Positions 32,274 to 40,747 of a stretch of 64,000 nucleotides of DNA are shown in pieces (the stretch's first letter is position 1; the number at the start of each line of letters is the position of its first letter). The notes below the pieces were generated by a model. It was not told the origin of the DNA, did not search any database, and was given only the letters and a program-made list of their open reading frames with translations. A program made the position numbers and the translations under genes. The DNA is from Ruminococcus_C sp963590855 (GTDB taxonomy: Bacteria > Bacillota > Clostridia > Oscillospirales > Ruminococcaceae): positions 75,418-139,417 of the forward strand of contig CAVAQT010000001.1 of assembly GCA_963590855.1 (NCBI GenBank), given 5' to 3'.

Positions 32274-32900
32274 ATGCAGAATTATGTGATTACAATTACA
32301 CGGCAGTTCGGCAGCAGAGGCCGGGACATTGGCATTGCCGCAGCGAAAAAGCTGGGCATCCCCCTGTATGACAGAAATGTACTGGAAAAAGAGGCAGAAG
32401 AGATCGACAGCACCCTGCACTCTCTGGTGGAATTCAGCAAAAACGGCATGCGTTCCTCCGGCTATTATAAGATGGCATATCCTCTGGGCATCGGCAGCAC
32501 GCTGAAAAAAGACCGGATGTTCGAGGTACAGAGCAAGTTAGTCCTGGAGCACGCCGAAAAGGAAAGCTGCGTCATCATCGGGCGCTGTGCCGACTATCTC
32601 CTGCGGGAACGGGAAAACGTCATCCGCTGCTACGTCTTTGCCCCGTATCAGGCGCGCATCCGCAACAGCATCATGACACTGGGACTCGCCACCGCTGAGC
32701 CACAGCGGATCATCGAAGAGGTAGACAAGGCGCGGGCGGAATACTACCGTTCGCACACCGGCTGTGAGGTGAACAACACCCGCTACCGCGATCTTTTCCT
32801 GAACAGCAACCTGCTCGGGGTGGAGGGCACAGCAGACCTCATTGTGGACGCTGTCCGGAGAAAGTTCGGGCTGGCGGAGACACCGGCAGAAGAGGCGTAA
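32274..32900 (+). CDS. Cytidylate kinase-like family protein
   Basis: 208 residues. Begins YVITITRQFGSRGRDIGIAAA, the modified P-loop of the cytidylate-kinase-like family (PF13189), followed by LGIPLYDRNVLEKEAEE and SCVIIGRCADYLLRE. The C-terminal part has YYRSHTGCEVNNTRYRDLFL. Members are common in gut Clostridia; substrate is not established and genuine CMP kinase (cmk) is a separate family. ATG after AAAGGGG. Confidence 0.88.
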   Translation: MQNYVITITRQFGSRGRDIGIAAAKKLGIPLYDRNVLEKEAEEIDSTLHSLVEFSKNGMRSSGYYKMAYPLGIGSTLKKDRMFEVQSKLVLEHAEKESCVIIGRCADYLLRERENVIRCYVFAPYQARIRNSIMTLGLATAEPQRIIEEVDKARAEYYRSHTGCEVNNTRYRDLFLNSNLLGVEGTADLIVDAVRRKFGLAETPAEEA

Positions 32901-32945
32901 CCCTTTCCCCTGTTCCTGCATACCTTGTGATTGAGGTGATGCGTG

Positions 32946-33440
32946 ATGGAACAATTCCGCAGAAGTGTGTGGATCGGATTTGTCTGGAGCATCGTTTTCG
33001 GAACGGTGCTCCATTTTTTATACGGCTGGACGGGCGAAAACCGCGTCGTCGGGCTGTATGCCGCCGTGAGCGAAAGCACCTGGGAGCATCTGAAGCTGCT
33101 GTTCTTTCCGGTGCTCGCCTATACCGTCTGGGAGTACATCTGGACGGGACACCGGTGGAAGGGCTATGTCCTGGTGCGGGCAAAGGGCGCGCTCTGGGGC
33201 ATGCTCACCATCACGGCGCTGTTTTACACCTATACCGGCATCTGCGGCAGACACTGGCTCTGGGCGGATATCCTCACGTTTGTGCTGGGTGCTGCCGTCA
33301 CTGCCGGCTACACCTGGAAGCAGGCGCCCCGTGCAAAGGGCAGCGATCTGGCAGGCATCCTGCTGTTTGCCGCGGTCGCGGTCTCTTTCGGCGTTTTCAG
33401 TTTATATCCGCCCACGGCAGGGATCTTTGCGATCCCGTAA
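32946..33440 (+). CDS. DUF6512-like multi-TM membrane protein
   Basis: 164 residues from the ATG at 32946 (GAGGTGA site; a GTG is 3 bases upstream). Five hydrophobic segments. The conserved-looking stretch VVGLYAAVSESTWEHLKLLF after helix 1 matches the DUF6512 family as I know it. Function unknown. It starts 45 bases after the kinase-like gene and 13 bases before the next small gene, so all three may be cotranscribed. Confidence 0.8.
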   Translation: MEQFRRSVWIGFVWSIVFGTVLHFLYGWTGENRVVGLYAAVSESTWEHLKLLFFPVLAYTVWEYIWTGHRWKGYVLVRAKGALWGMLTITALFYTYTGICGRHWLWADILTFVLGAAVTAGYTWKQAPRAKGSDLAGILLFAAVAVSFGVFSLYPPTAGIFAIP

Positions 33441-33453
33441 GGAGGGATTTGAG

Positions 33454-33831
33454 ATGAACGGATGGATCTGTCTGCTGCTGTTCGGGATGCTGGCGGTGAC
33501 GGCACTGGCAGCTGTGGGGCTGTGCCGCCGGCTGTTTTCCCACGAGCTGCCGGAACATATGGCGACGCTGGTGCTGCTGGAAGATCCGGCGAAGTGGGAA
33601 CAACAGAGTGCCGCCCTCGCCGCCCAGATCGTCTGGACAGACCGGGACATGGTGCGCACCGTCTGGCTGGTGGATGCCACGCCGGAGCACAGCCTGGCGC
33701 AGGTCTGCGAGGCGTTTTGCAGACGGCACCGGGACTTTCGCTGCTGCCATTTGTCAGAAGCGGCGAAAATTTTTGGAAGCTTTTCGGAATCCGAAAAAAA
33801 TCATTGCAATTTGTCGAAAAAACAGGTATAA
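33454..33831 (+). CDS. Hypothetical protein with one N-terminal membrane helix
   Basis: 125 residues; ATG after GGAGGG. One hydrophobic helix (about 3-24) followed by a soluble Cys-containing domain (LLEDPAKWEQQSAALAAQI; CRRHRDFRCCHL). The recD2 promoter overlaps its last codons. Similar size and layout to small spore-forming-clade membrane proteins, but not assigned. Confidence 0.72.
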   Translation: MNGWICLLLFGMLAVTALAAVGLCRRLFSHELPEHMATLVLLEDPAKWEQQSAALAAQIVWTDRDMVRTVWLVDATPEHSLAQVCEAFCRRHRDFRCCHLSEAAKIFGSFSESEKNHCNLSKKQV

Positions 33832-33832
33832 T
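33804..33832 (+). promoter_or_regulatory. Promoter of recD2-mreB inside the preceding gene
   Basis: TTGCAA, 17-base spacer, TATAAT ending at the stop codon of the 125-residue ORF. Confidence 0.72.
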
Positions 33833-33899
33833 AAAAAGGAGCGTGTTTTCCCCGTTCCGGGAGAACCGGCGCATTATTTCTGACAGGGAGGAAACCGCA

Positions 33900-36191
33900 G
33901 TGGATCAGGATGAAAAAAAGCCTCTGCACCTGGAGGGTACTGTAGAAAATGTACTGTACATCAATCCGGAAAACGGCTATACGGTACTGGATCTGGATGC
34001 AGACGGCACAATGGTCACTGTGGTGGGCGAGATGGGCGAGACCGAAGAGGGCGAGCGGCTCTCGGTGGACGGAGAATATATCACCCATCCCCGGTACGGC
34101 ATGCAGTTTCGGGCGCAGTACTGGGAGCGAAAGCTCCCGGCAGACGCGTTCAACATCCAGCGCTATCTCTCCTCCGGCGCCATCAAGGGCATCGGGCCGT
34201 CGCTGGCGAAAAAGATCGTCAGCGTGTTCGGAGACCGCACCCTGGAGATCATGGAAAAGACACCCACCCGGCTGACCGAAGTCCGGGGCATCTCGGAGCA
34301 GAAGTGCGAAGCCATCGCCGCCGAGGTCAAGCAGATCTTTTCCCTGCGGACGCTGATGCGGTTTCTGGCGGAATATGACATCCGCTCCAAATACGCCATG
34401 CGCGCCTATCAGAAGTGGAGCACCGGCGCAATGGATATGCTGGCGGCAAACCCGTATCTGCTCTGCTCCCCCGGTGTCGAACTGGACTTTCAGAAGGCCG
34501 ACGCCGTGGCCATGGGGATGGATTTTGCTGCCGGCTCGCCCCAGCGCGTCCAGGCAGGGATCGTCTATATCCTCCAATACAACGCCAACAGCGGAAATGC
34601 CTGTCTGCCTCTGGATCGGCTGCGCCCGAAGGCATGCGCCTATCTCAAGGTCAACGAAGCCGACTTCGAGGTCGCCTATGCCGCGGCGCTGGAAGAGCAC
34701 ACCATCTATGTCTATGAGAAAAACGGCAGGGACTTTGTGTATCTGGAGGACTACTACATTGCGGAGCGTTATATCGCCGACCGCATCGGCGTGATCCAGG
34801 ATTTCAGCGCCCCGGAGGACAGTCCGCTGTTCGAGACGCTCATCCATGCCCAGGAAGAGGAACAGGGCATGGAATATGCCGCTTTACAGCGAAAGGCCAT
34901 TGTGACGGCGCTGTCCCGCAGCATCATGATCCTCACCGGCGGCCCGGGTACGGGAAAGACCACCACCCTGAACGCCATCATTGCCCTCTATGAGAAGCAG
35001 GGCTATCGGGTCATGATCGCCGCACCCACCGGACGCGCCGCCAGCCGCATCGCAGACCTCACCGGCTATGAAGCGAGCACCATCCACCGGATGCTGGAGG
35101 TGGAGTTCGACATGTCCGGCGGCATGGGCTTTCACCACGACGAGCGCAATCCCCTGGACTGCGACGTCATGGTCGTGGACGAAATGTCCATGGTGGACGT
35201 GCTTCTGTTTGAGCATCTGCTCCGGGCGCTCCGTCTGGGGTGCAAGGTGGTGCTGGTGGGCGACTGTGACCAGCTGCCCTCGGTGGGCGCAGGCAATCTG
35301 CTCCGCGACCTCATCGACAGCGGCAGAGTGCCGGTGGTGGCGCTGAAAGAGATCTTCCGCCAGGCGCAGAAGAGCAGCATCATCACCAACGCCCACAAGA
35401 TCATCGGCGGCGACTATCCCGACCTCACCCAGAAAAAGAGCGACTGCTTCTTTTTCCAGCGGCTGAAGCCGGAGCCGGCGACACAGCTCATGCTGGAACT
35501 GGTGCACACGCGCCTGCCGAAGGCATACGGCTATTCTCCGGTGGAGGACATCCAGGTCATCACGCCCTCCCGAAAGGGCATCATGGGCGTAGTCGAACTG
35601 AACCACCGGCTTCAGGCGGTGCTCAATCCCCCGTCCAAGTCCCTGCCGGAGGTCAAGTCCATGCTGTACACCTTCCGGGAAGGGGACAAGGTGATGCAGA
35701 TCAAAAACAACTACGACATCATCTGGCACAAGGACGGCGAAAACGGCACCGGCATCTTCAACGGCGACATCGGCTATCTCCGTGCCATCAACCGCCAGAG
35801 CCAGGAGGTCGTGGCGGAATTTGACGGCAGGACTGCCACCTATCCCTTTGAACAGCTGGATCAGCTGGAGCTTGCCTATGCAGTCACAGTGCACAAGAGC
35901 CAGGGCAGCGAATTTCAGGCGGTGGTCATGCCGCTTCTGGGCGGCTTTCCGAAGCTGTACTACCGGAATCTGCTGTACACCGCCGTCACCCGTGCCAGAC
36001 GGCTGCTGATCCTGATCGGCTCACAAAACGTCATTTATCAGATGGTGGACAACAACCGCCGTATGAATCGATATACCTGTCTGCGGGACATGCTGGAACA
36101 GCAGAAAGCCCCCCAGACAGCGCCTCTGTCCGCACCGGAAGAAGCCGGCGCATCCGACAGGGCGGCAACAGAACAGGAGGAATCGTCATGA
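33900..36191 (+). CDS. recD2: ATP-dependent RecD-like DNA helicase
   Basis: 763 residues from the GTG at 33900 (AGGGAGG site); the frame is open far upstream but that part overlaps another gene. 5'-3' superfamily 1B helicase. N-terminal OB-like and helix-hairpin-helix regions (GAIKGIGPSLAKKIVSVFG), Walker A GGPGTGKTTTLNAII near 345, Walker B VMVVDEMSMVD, and the C-terminal TVHKSQGSEF and YTAVTRARRLLIL motifs. No RecB/RecC partners, as in the RecD2 class. The last 4 bases overlap mreB (ATGA). Confidence 0.95.
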   Translation: MDQDEKKPLHLEGTVENVLYINPENGYTVLDLDADGTMVTVVGEMGETEEGERLSVDGEYITHPRYGMQFRAQYWERKLPADAFNIQRYLSSGAIKGIGPSLAKKIVSVFGDRTLEIMEKTPTRLTEVRGISEQKCEAIAAEVKQIFSLRTLMRFLAEYDIRSKYAMRAYQKWSTGAMDMLAANPYLLCSPGVELDFQKADAVAMGMDFAAGSPQRVQAGIVYILQYNANSGNACLPLDRLRPKACAYLKVNEADFEVAYAAALEEHTIYVYEKNGRDFVYLEDYYIAERYIADRIGVIQDFSAPEDSPLFETLIHAQEEEQGMEYAALQRKAIVTALSRSIMILTGGPGTGKTTTLNAIIALYEKQGYRVMIAAPTGRAASRIADLTGYEASTIHRMLEVEFDMSGGMGFHHDERNPLDCDVMVVDEMSMVDVLLFEHLLRALRLGCKVVLVGDCDQLPSVGAGNLLRDLIDSGRVPVVALKEIFRQAQKSSIITNAHKIIGGDYPDLTQKKSDCFFFQRLKPEPATQLMLELVHTRLPKAYGYSPVEDIQVITPSRKGIMGVVELNHRLQAVLNPPSKSLPEVKSMLYTFREGDKVMQIKNNYDIIWHKDGENGTGIFNGDIGYLRAINRQSQEVVAEFDGRTATYPFEQLDQLELAYAVTVHKSQGSEFQAVVMPLLGGFPKLYYRNLLYTAVTRARRLLILIGSQNVIYQMVDNNRRMNRYTCLRDMLEQQKAPQTAPLSAPEEAGASDRAATEQEESS

Positions 36192-37207
36192 GTAAAACAG
36201 ATATCGGCATTGATTTGGGAACGGCGAACACCGTCATTACCCTGGGGAAAAAGGGCGTTGTACTCAGCGAACCCTCTGCCATCGCCTATCACACCCGCAC
36301 CAAAGAGGTGCTCGCCGTGGGAAAGCGCGCCTATCAGATGATCGGAAAGACGCCGGATTACATTGAGGTGATCCGTCCCCTCTCCGGCGGCGTGATCTCC
36401 GACGACCGCATGACCCAGTACATGATCCGGGAGTTTATCCTCCAGGTCACCGGACACCGTCTCACCAAGCCGCGCATCATCATCTGCGTGCCGTCCTTTA
36501 TCACAGACGTGGAAAAGCGCGCCGTAGTAGAAGCCGCCATGAGCGCCGGCTCGCGAAAGGCATATCTCATCGATGAGCCCATCGCCGCTCTCATCGGCGC
36601 AGGCGTGAACATCGGCAAGGCGCGGGGCAACATGGTGGTGGACATCGGCGGCGGCACAACGGACGTTGCCATCGTCTCCATGAACGGCATCGTCACCTCC
36701 CACTCTGTCCGCGCCGCCGGAAACACCCTGGATCAGGCGATCATCCGGTACATGCAGACCAAGTACAAGCTGCTCATCGGCGACCGCACGGCAGAGCGGC
36801 TGAAGATCGAGATGACCAACCTCTATGACCCAAGAGCCGATGTCACCGCCTGGGTCAAGGGACGGAATCTGGTGAGCGGTCTGCCGGAGATGCAGGAGGT
36901 CAGCGAGCTGGAGATCTTCGAGGCGGTAGAGGACGTGGTGGCGGACATCATCGAAGCCATCAAGACTGTCCTGGAAGAGACACCGCCGGAGCTGGTGGGC
37001 GACATCTACGAAAACGGCGTGCTCATGGCAGGCGGCGGCGCCATGCTGGGCGGTCTGCGAAAGCTGGTGGAGCGCACCCTCCAGGTGAAGTGCGTGGTGG
37101 CAAAAGACGCCATCCACTGTGTGGCAAAGGGCACAGCCATCGCCTTCCGCAAAATGGATACCCTGCTGGACGGCTTTGAGAATATCGCGGTGTATCAGTT
37201 TAAGTAA
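36188..37207 (+). CDS. mreB: MreB/Mbl family cell-shape actin
   Basis: 339 residues. Actin-fold motifs: IGIDLGTANTVITLGKKG (phosphate 1), VVDIGGGTTDVAIVSM (phosphate 2) and LMAGGGAMLGGLRKLVE (adenosine). Forms membrane-bound filaments that guide lateral wall synthesis. Translationally coupled to recD2; mreC/mreD are not adjacent, so this may be an Mbl or MreBH-like paralogue. Confidence 0.94.
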   Translation: MSKTDIGIDLGTANTVITLGKKGVVLSEPSAIAYHTRTKEVLAVGKRAYQMIGKTPDYIEVIRPLSGGVISDDRMTQYMIREFILQVTGHRLTKPRIIICVPSFITDVEKRAVVEAAMSAGSRKAYLIDEPIAALIGAGVNIGKARGNMVVDIGGGTTDVAIVSMNGIVTSHSVRAAGNTLDQAIIRYMQTKYKLLIGDRTAERLKIEMTNLYDPRADVTAWVKGRNLVSGLPEMQEVSELEIFEAVEDVVADIIEAIKTVLEETPPELVGDIYENGVLMAGGGAMLGGLRKLVERTLQVKCVVAKDAIHCVAKGTAIAFRKMDTLLDGFENIAVYQFK

Positions 37208-37225
37208 ATCAACATACCCCTGCAT

Positions 37226-37264
37226 AAGGGCATGTGTACAAGTTCTTTTGTACGCATGCCCTTC
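37226..37264 (+). terminator. Terminator after mreB
   Basis: AAGGGCATGTGTACAA / TTGTACGCATGCCCTT stem-loop followed by CTTGTATG. Confidence 0.7.
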
Positions 37265-37295
37265 TTGTATGTCTGCTCTTATTCGGCCTGCACCT

Positions 37296-37318
37296 TTAGC
37301 ACTCCAAACTAGCACTTG
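37296..37318 (+). repeat. Extra CIRCE-like half sites
   Basis: TTAGCACTC (37296-37304) and TAGCACTTG (37310-37318) precede the full CIRCE element in the same orientation; the second abuts it with a 9-base period. Confidence 0.7.
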
Positions 37319-37345
37319 TTAGCACTCATTTGCTAAGAGTGCTAA
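37319..37345. promoter_or_regulatory. CIRCE operator (HrcA binding site)
   Basis: TTAGCACTC, 9-base spacer, GAGTGCTAA: a perfect match to the CIRCE consensus. It lies about 160 bases upstream of the first hsp20 gene. HrcA repression of heat-shock genes through CIRCE is established in Firmicutes; the hrcA gene is not in the window. Confidence 0.95.
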
Positions 37346-37506
37346 ATTTCATCCAGTTTTCACAAAACCAACCTTATGCTTTCACAAACCGGGGGTAATA
37401 TGATACTTGTAAACGGAAAGGAGCTCCGGAAGAAGCAAACAGCAAACCGGACAGCTTCCATCCGCAAGCCACAATATCAGGATACCATGCATAGGAGGAA
37501 TGCTTT

Positions 37507-37941
37507 ATGATGACATATTTGACACCGTTTGAACGCACAGGTTATGATCTGTTCCGCTCCATGCGGGACTGGGAGAACGAATTTTTCGGCGGCAAATCCG
37601 CACCCATGAGCTCCTGCAAGACAGACATCCGGGACACCGGTGACAGCTATGTGCTGGAAGCCGAGCTGCCGGGATTCCAGAAGGAAGAGATCAAGATCGG
37701 CGTAGAGGGCGACACCCTGACGCTGTCCGCCGTCCACAAGGAAAAGACCGAGGAGGAAAAAGCAAAGGACGGCACCTATCTCCGCCGGGAACGCAGCACA
37801 AGCTCCTATGAGCAGAAGCTGGACATCAGCAACGTGGATGCTTCCGGCATGCGCGCCGTTTATGAAAACGGTGTGCTGACTCTGACCATGCCGAAAAAGC
37901 AGCCGGCGAAACCGGTCTCCCGTCAGCTGGAGATCCACTAA
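37507..37941 (+). CDS. Hsp20 small heat-shock protein 1
   Basis: 144 residues. Alpha-crystallin domain (about 38-135) with KTDIRDTGDSYVLEAELPGF and the final ENGVLTLTMPKK signature, flanked by a short N-terminal arm and C-terminal LEIH tail. ATP-independent holdase that keeps unfolded proteins soluble. Follows a CIRCE element and is paired with a second hsp20 146 bases downstream; the two share long identical segments and arose by tandem duplication. Confidence 0.95.
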   Translation: MMTYLTPFERTGYDLFRSMRDWENEFFGGKSAPMSSCKTDIRDTGDSYVLEAELPGFQKEEIKIGVEGDTLTLSAVHKEKTEEEKAKDGTYLRRERSTSSYEQKLDISNVDASGMRAVYENGVLTLTMPKKQPAKPVSRQLEIH

Positions 37942-38040
37942 GAGAGAAACTGCAATGCAGAAAAAGAACCGGGATCACAAAAAAGAGAGAGAATAGAGAG
38001 AAAAAGCGCCGGAAAACGACGCATAGAACAAAGAAAACCG

Positions 38041-38061
38041 AGAGCCCGAGACAGGCTCTCA
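38041..38061 (+). other. Hairpin between the two hsp20 genes
   Basis: GAGAGCC / GGCTCTC with a 7-base loop in a purine-rich spacer. No T run follows, so it is more likely an mRNA processing or stability element than a terminator. Confidence 0.45.
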
Positions 38062-38087
38062 GAGACAATTCCAAGGAGGAATGACTT

Positions 38088-38543
38088 ATGATGACCATTT
38101 TTCAACCGTTTGCAAACACTTTGTGGGATCCGTTTCAGGAAACCGAACTCACAAAAGTACCGCGGACTGACCTGCGCGACACCGGCGACAGCTATGTGCT
38201 GGAAGCCGATATGCCGGGATTCCGGAAAGAGGAAATCAAGCTGTCCCTGGAGGGCGACGTTCTGACCATTGCGGCGGAGCACACCGCAGAGAAAAAGACC
38301 GAGAGCGCACCCAAGGAGGGCGAAGTCACCATTGAAAACGCTGCACCCCAGGCAGAAGCGCCTGCCAAAAAGGGCACTTATTTGCAGCGGGAACGCAGCT
38401 TCTGCAAGTATTTGCAGCGACTGGATATCAGCAACGTGGATGCGGAGCATATGGATGCCGCATATGAAAACGGTGTGCTGATCCTGACCATGCCGAAAAA
38501 GCAGCCGGCAAAACCGGAAGTCAAAGAGATCACGATCCAGTGA
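38088..38543 (+). CDS. Hsp20 small heat-shock protein 2
   Basis: 151 residues, paralogue of the upstream gene (shared DTGDSYVLEA, PGF+KEEIK, LDISNVDA and NGVLxLTMPKKQPAKP blocks). Carries an insertion of about 25 residues rich in Glu, Ala and Pro in the middle of the alpha-crystallin domain (near 65-90), where the first copy has only a short Glu/Lys loop. ATG after AAGGAGG. Presumably in the CIRCE-controlled transcript. Confidence 0.94.
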   Translation: MMTIFQPFANTLWDPFQETELTKVPRTDLRDTGDSYVLEADMPGFRKEEIKLSLEGDVLTIAAEHTAEKKTESAPKEGEVTIENAAPQAEAPAKKGTYLQRERSFCKYLQRLDISNVDAEHMDAAYENGVLILTMPKKQPAKPEVKEITIQ

Positions 38544-38677
38544 CCCGCACATGTTCTCCCCTGCGGTAATCGCCGCAGTTTCATAAGAGCCTGATGATGC
38601 AGCTTGTCTGCACGCGTCCGGCTCTGGCGCAATCCTGCATCTTGCATGCAGCTTTGCCAAAAATGTATCTCCTAGCG

Positions 38678-38712
38678 AAGCACCGCGGCAGAGTCCTGCT
38701 GCGGTGCTTTTG
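38678..38712 (+). terminator. Terminator after the hsp20 pair
   Basis: AGCACCGCGGCAG / CTGCTGCGGTGCT followed by TTTGC. Confidence 0.8.
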
Positions 38713-38821
38713 CTGTTTCCTGCAAGATTTCCGCCCATGCTGCATAGAATAAAGGTAGCACCGCATAACGCTTTGTGCGGGATCGCCGAAGCATATCACT
38801 CATGAAACGGAGGACTTTTCT

Positions 38822-40657
38822 ATGTGCGGAATCACCGGCATGATACATCTGGAACAGGATCTGCGGCAGCAGGAAGCGCTGCTGCGGCGGATGCAGGACA
38901 CCCTGCGGCGGCGCGGCCCGGATCAGGAGGGCATCTTTCTCTCGCCGCGCTGCGCCATGGCGCACACCCGTCTGGCGGTCATCGATGTGGAAAAGGGCAG
39001 GCAGCCCATGGAGATCACCGCCGGCGGCGAGACCTATACCATCGTCTATAACGGCGAGTTGTACAACACGCCGGAGCTGCGGGCACAGCTGGAACAGGAG
39101 GGCGTGGTCTTTCAGACCCACTGCGACACCGAGGTCGTCCTACAGTCCTACGCCCACTGGGGGCCGCGGTGTGTGGAGCAGTGCAACGGCATCTTCGCCT
39201 TTGCCATCTGGGAGCACAGCGCCCAGCGGCTCTTTCTGGCGCGCGACCGCATCGGCGTAAAGCCGCTGTTCTACGCGGAGATCCCCGGCGGTCTGGTCTT
39301 TGGCTCAGAGATCAAGGCGCTGCTCCAGCACCCTGACGTTCCCCACGAGATCGACGAAAAGGGCGCGGCAGAGCTGCTGCTCATGGGGCCGGGGCGCACA
39401 CCGGGATACGGCGTGTTCCGCACTGTCCGGGAGGTAAAACCGGCGCACTGCGGCTACTACATGCAGGGAGATCTCCACCTCCACTCCTACTGGGAGCTGC
39501 ATGCCGCAGTCCACACCGACAGCTTCGCAGAGACCGCCGCCCATGTCCGGGAACTGGTGACCGATGCCGTCCGGCGGCAGCTGGTGTCTGACGTTCCCAT
39601 CGGCACATTTTTGTCCGGCGGTCTGGATTCCAGCCTGCTCTCCTCTCTGGCGAGCCGCGTCCTGGGCGAACGGGGCGAGACGCTCCACACCTTTTCCGTG
39701 GACTATCGGGACAACGACCGCTATTTCCAGAAGAGCCACTTTCAGCCCACCAGTGACCCCGACTATATCCGCGCCATGGCACGGTATCTGGGCTGTCAGC
39801 ACCACTGGACGGTACTGGATACCCCGGCGCTGGCAAAGGCGCTCTATGCCGCTGTGGATGCCAGAGATCTGCCGGGCATGGTGGATGTGGACAGTTCCCT
39901 GCTGCTGTTCTGCGGCGAGATCCGGAAGGAAGTCACGGTGGCGCTGTCCGGCGAGTGCGCCGACGAGCTGTTCGGCGGCTATCCCTGGTACCGGGACGCC
40001 GATGTCCGCCAGGTAAACGGCTTTCCCTGGGCGCAGAGCACCGCTTATCGGGCAAAATTTATGCAGGAGCAGCTGGCGAAGCGCATCGATCCGCAGGCAT
40101 ATGTCCAGGATGCCTATGCCCGCACCATCGCCGCCGCAGAAAAGCTCCCCGATGATTCACCGCTGGAAGCGCGGATGCGGGAGATGATGAAGCTGAACCT
40201 GGACTGGTTCATGCAGACGCTTCTCGACCGAAAGGATCGCATGAGCATGTACAATTCCCTGGAAGTGCGCGTGCCCTTCTGTGACTATCGCATTGCAGAG
40301 TATCTCTACAATGTCCCATGGGAGTACAAGGACTGGAACGGCTATGAAAAGGGACTGCTGCGGACTGCCATGCAGGATGCGCTGCCGCCGGAGGTATTGT
40401 GGCGCAAGAAGAGTCCCTATCCCAAGACCCACAACCCCAACTATCTCCAGACCGTCGCCGAACTGCTGCGCGAGGTCATCCGCGACCCTGAAACGCCGCT
40501 GTTTCAGATCGTCCGCCGGGAAATGCTGGAAGAGCTGCTGGAGCGCGAGGAGTCCGTCCAGTGGTACGGTCAGCTCATGACCCGGCCGCAGATCATGGCG
40601 TATTTCGTCCAGATGGACTACTGGATGCGGAAGTATGCGGTAAAGGTCGTATCATAA
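38822..40657 (+). CDS. asnB: Asparagine synthase (glutamine-hydrolysing)
   Basis: 611 residues. N-terminal class II glutaminase domain starting MCGITGMIH (Cys2 nucleophile after Met removal; RGPDQEG and YNGELYN motifs), then the synthetase domain with PP-loop GTFLSGGLDSSLLSSL (near 262-277) and ALSGECADELFGGYPWY. Converts aspartate and glutamine to asparagine. Full length. Stand-alone gene in a 90-base-flanked unit. Confidence 0.96.
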   Translation: MCGITGMIHLEQDLRQQEALLRRMQDTLRRRGPDQEGIFLSPRCAMAHTRLAVIDVEKGRQPMEITAGGETYTIVYNGELYNTPELRAQLEQEGVVFQTHCDTEVVLQSYAHWGPRCVEQCNGIFAFAIWEHSAQRLFLARDRIGVKPLFYAEIPGGLVFGSEIKALLQHPDVPHEIDEKGAAELLLMGPGRTPGYGVFRTVREVKPAHCGYYMQGDLHLHSYWELHAAVHTDSFAETAAHVRELVTDAVRRQLVSDVPIGTFLSGGLDSSLLSSLASRVLGERGETLHTFSVDYRDNDRYFQKSHFQPTSDPDYIRAMARYLGCQHHWTVLDTPALAKALYAAVDARDLPGMVDVDSSLLLFCGEIRKEVTVALSGECADELFGGYPWYRDADVRQVNGFPWAQSTAYRAKFMQEQLAKRIDPQAYVQDAYARTIAAAEKLPDDSPLEARMREMMKLNLDWFMQTLLDRKDRMSMYNSLEVRVPFCDYRIAEYLYNVPWEYKDWNGYEKGLLRTAMQDALPPEVLWRKKSPYPKTHNPNYLQTVAELLREVIRDPETPLFQIVRREMLEELLEREESVQWYGQLMTRPQIMAYFVQMDYWMRKYAVKVVS

Positions 40658-40663
40658 GGCAGA

Positions 40664-40712
40664 AAAACGCCGCCGGCTTGCTGGGTGTACCAGTGCCGGC
40701 AGCGTTTTTTTC
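40664..40712. terminator. Bidirectional terminator between asnB and the second LRR gene
   Basis: AACGCCGCCGGC / GCCGGCAGCGTT with a T run on the + strand and A run on the other side. Confidence 0.75.
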
Positions 40713-40747
40713 AGCGAAAACGGACGATACATCCGTCAGCGCGATCC

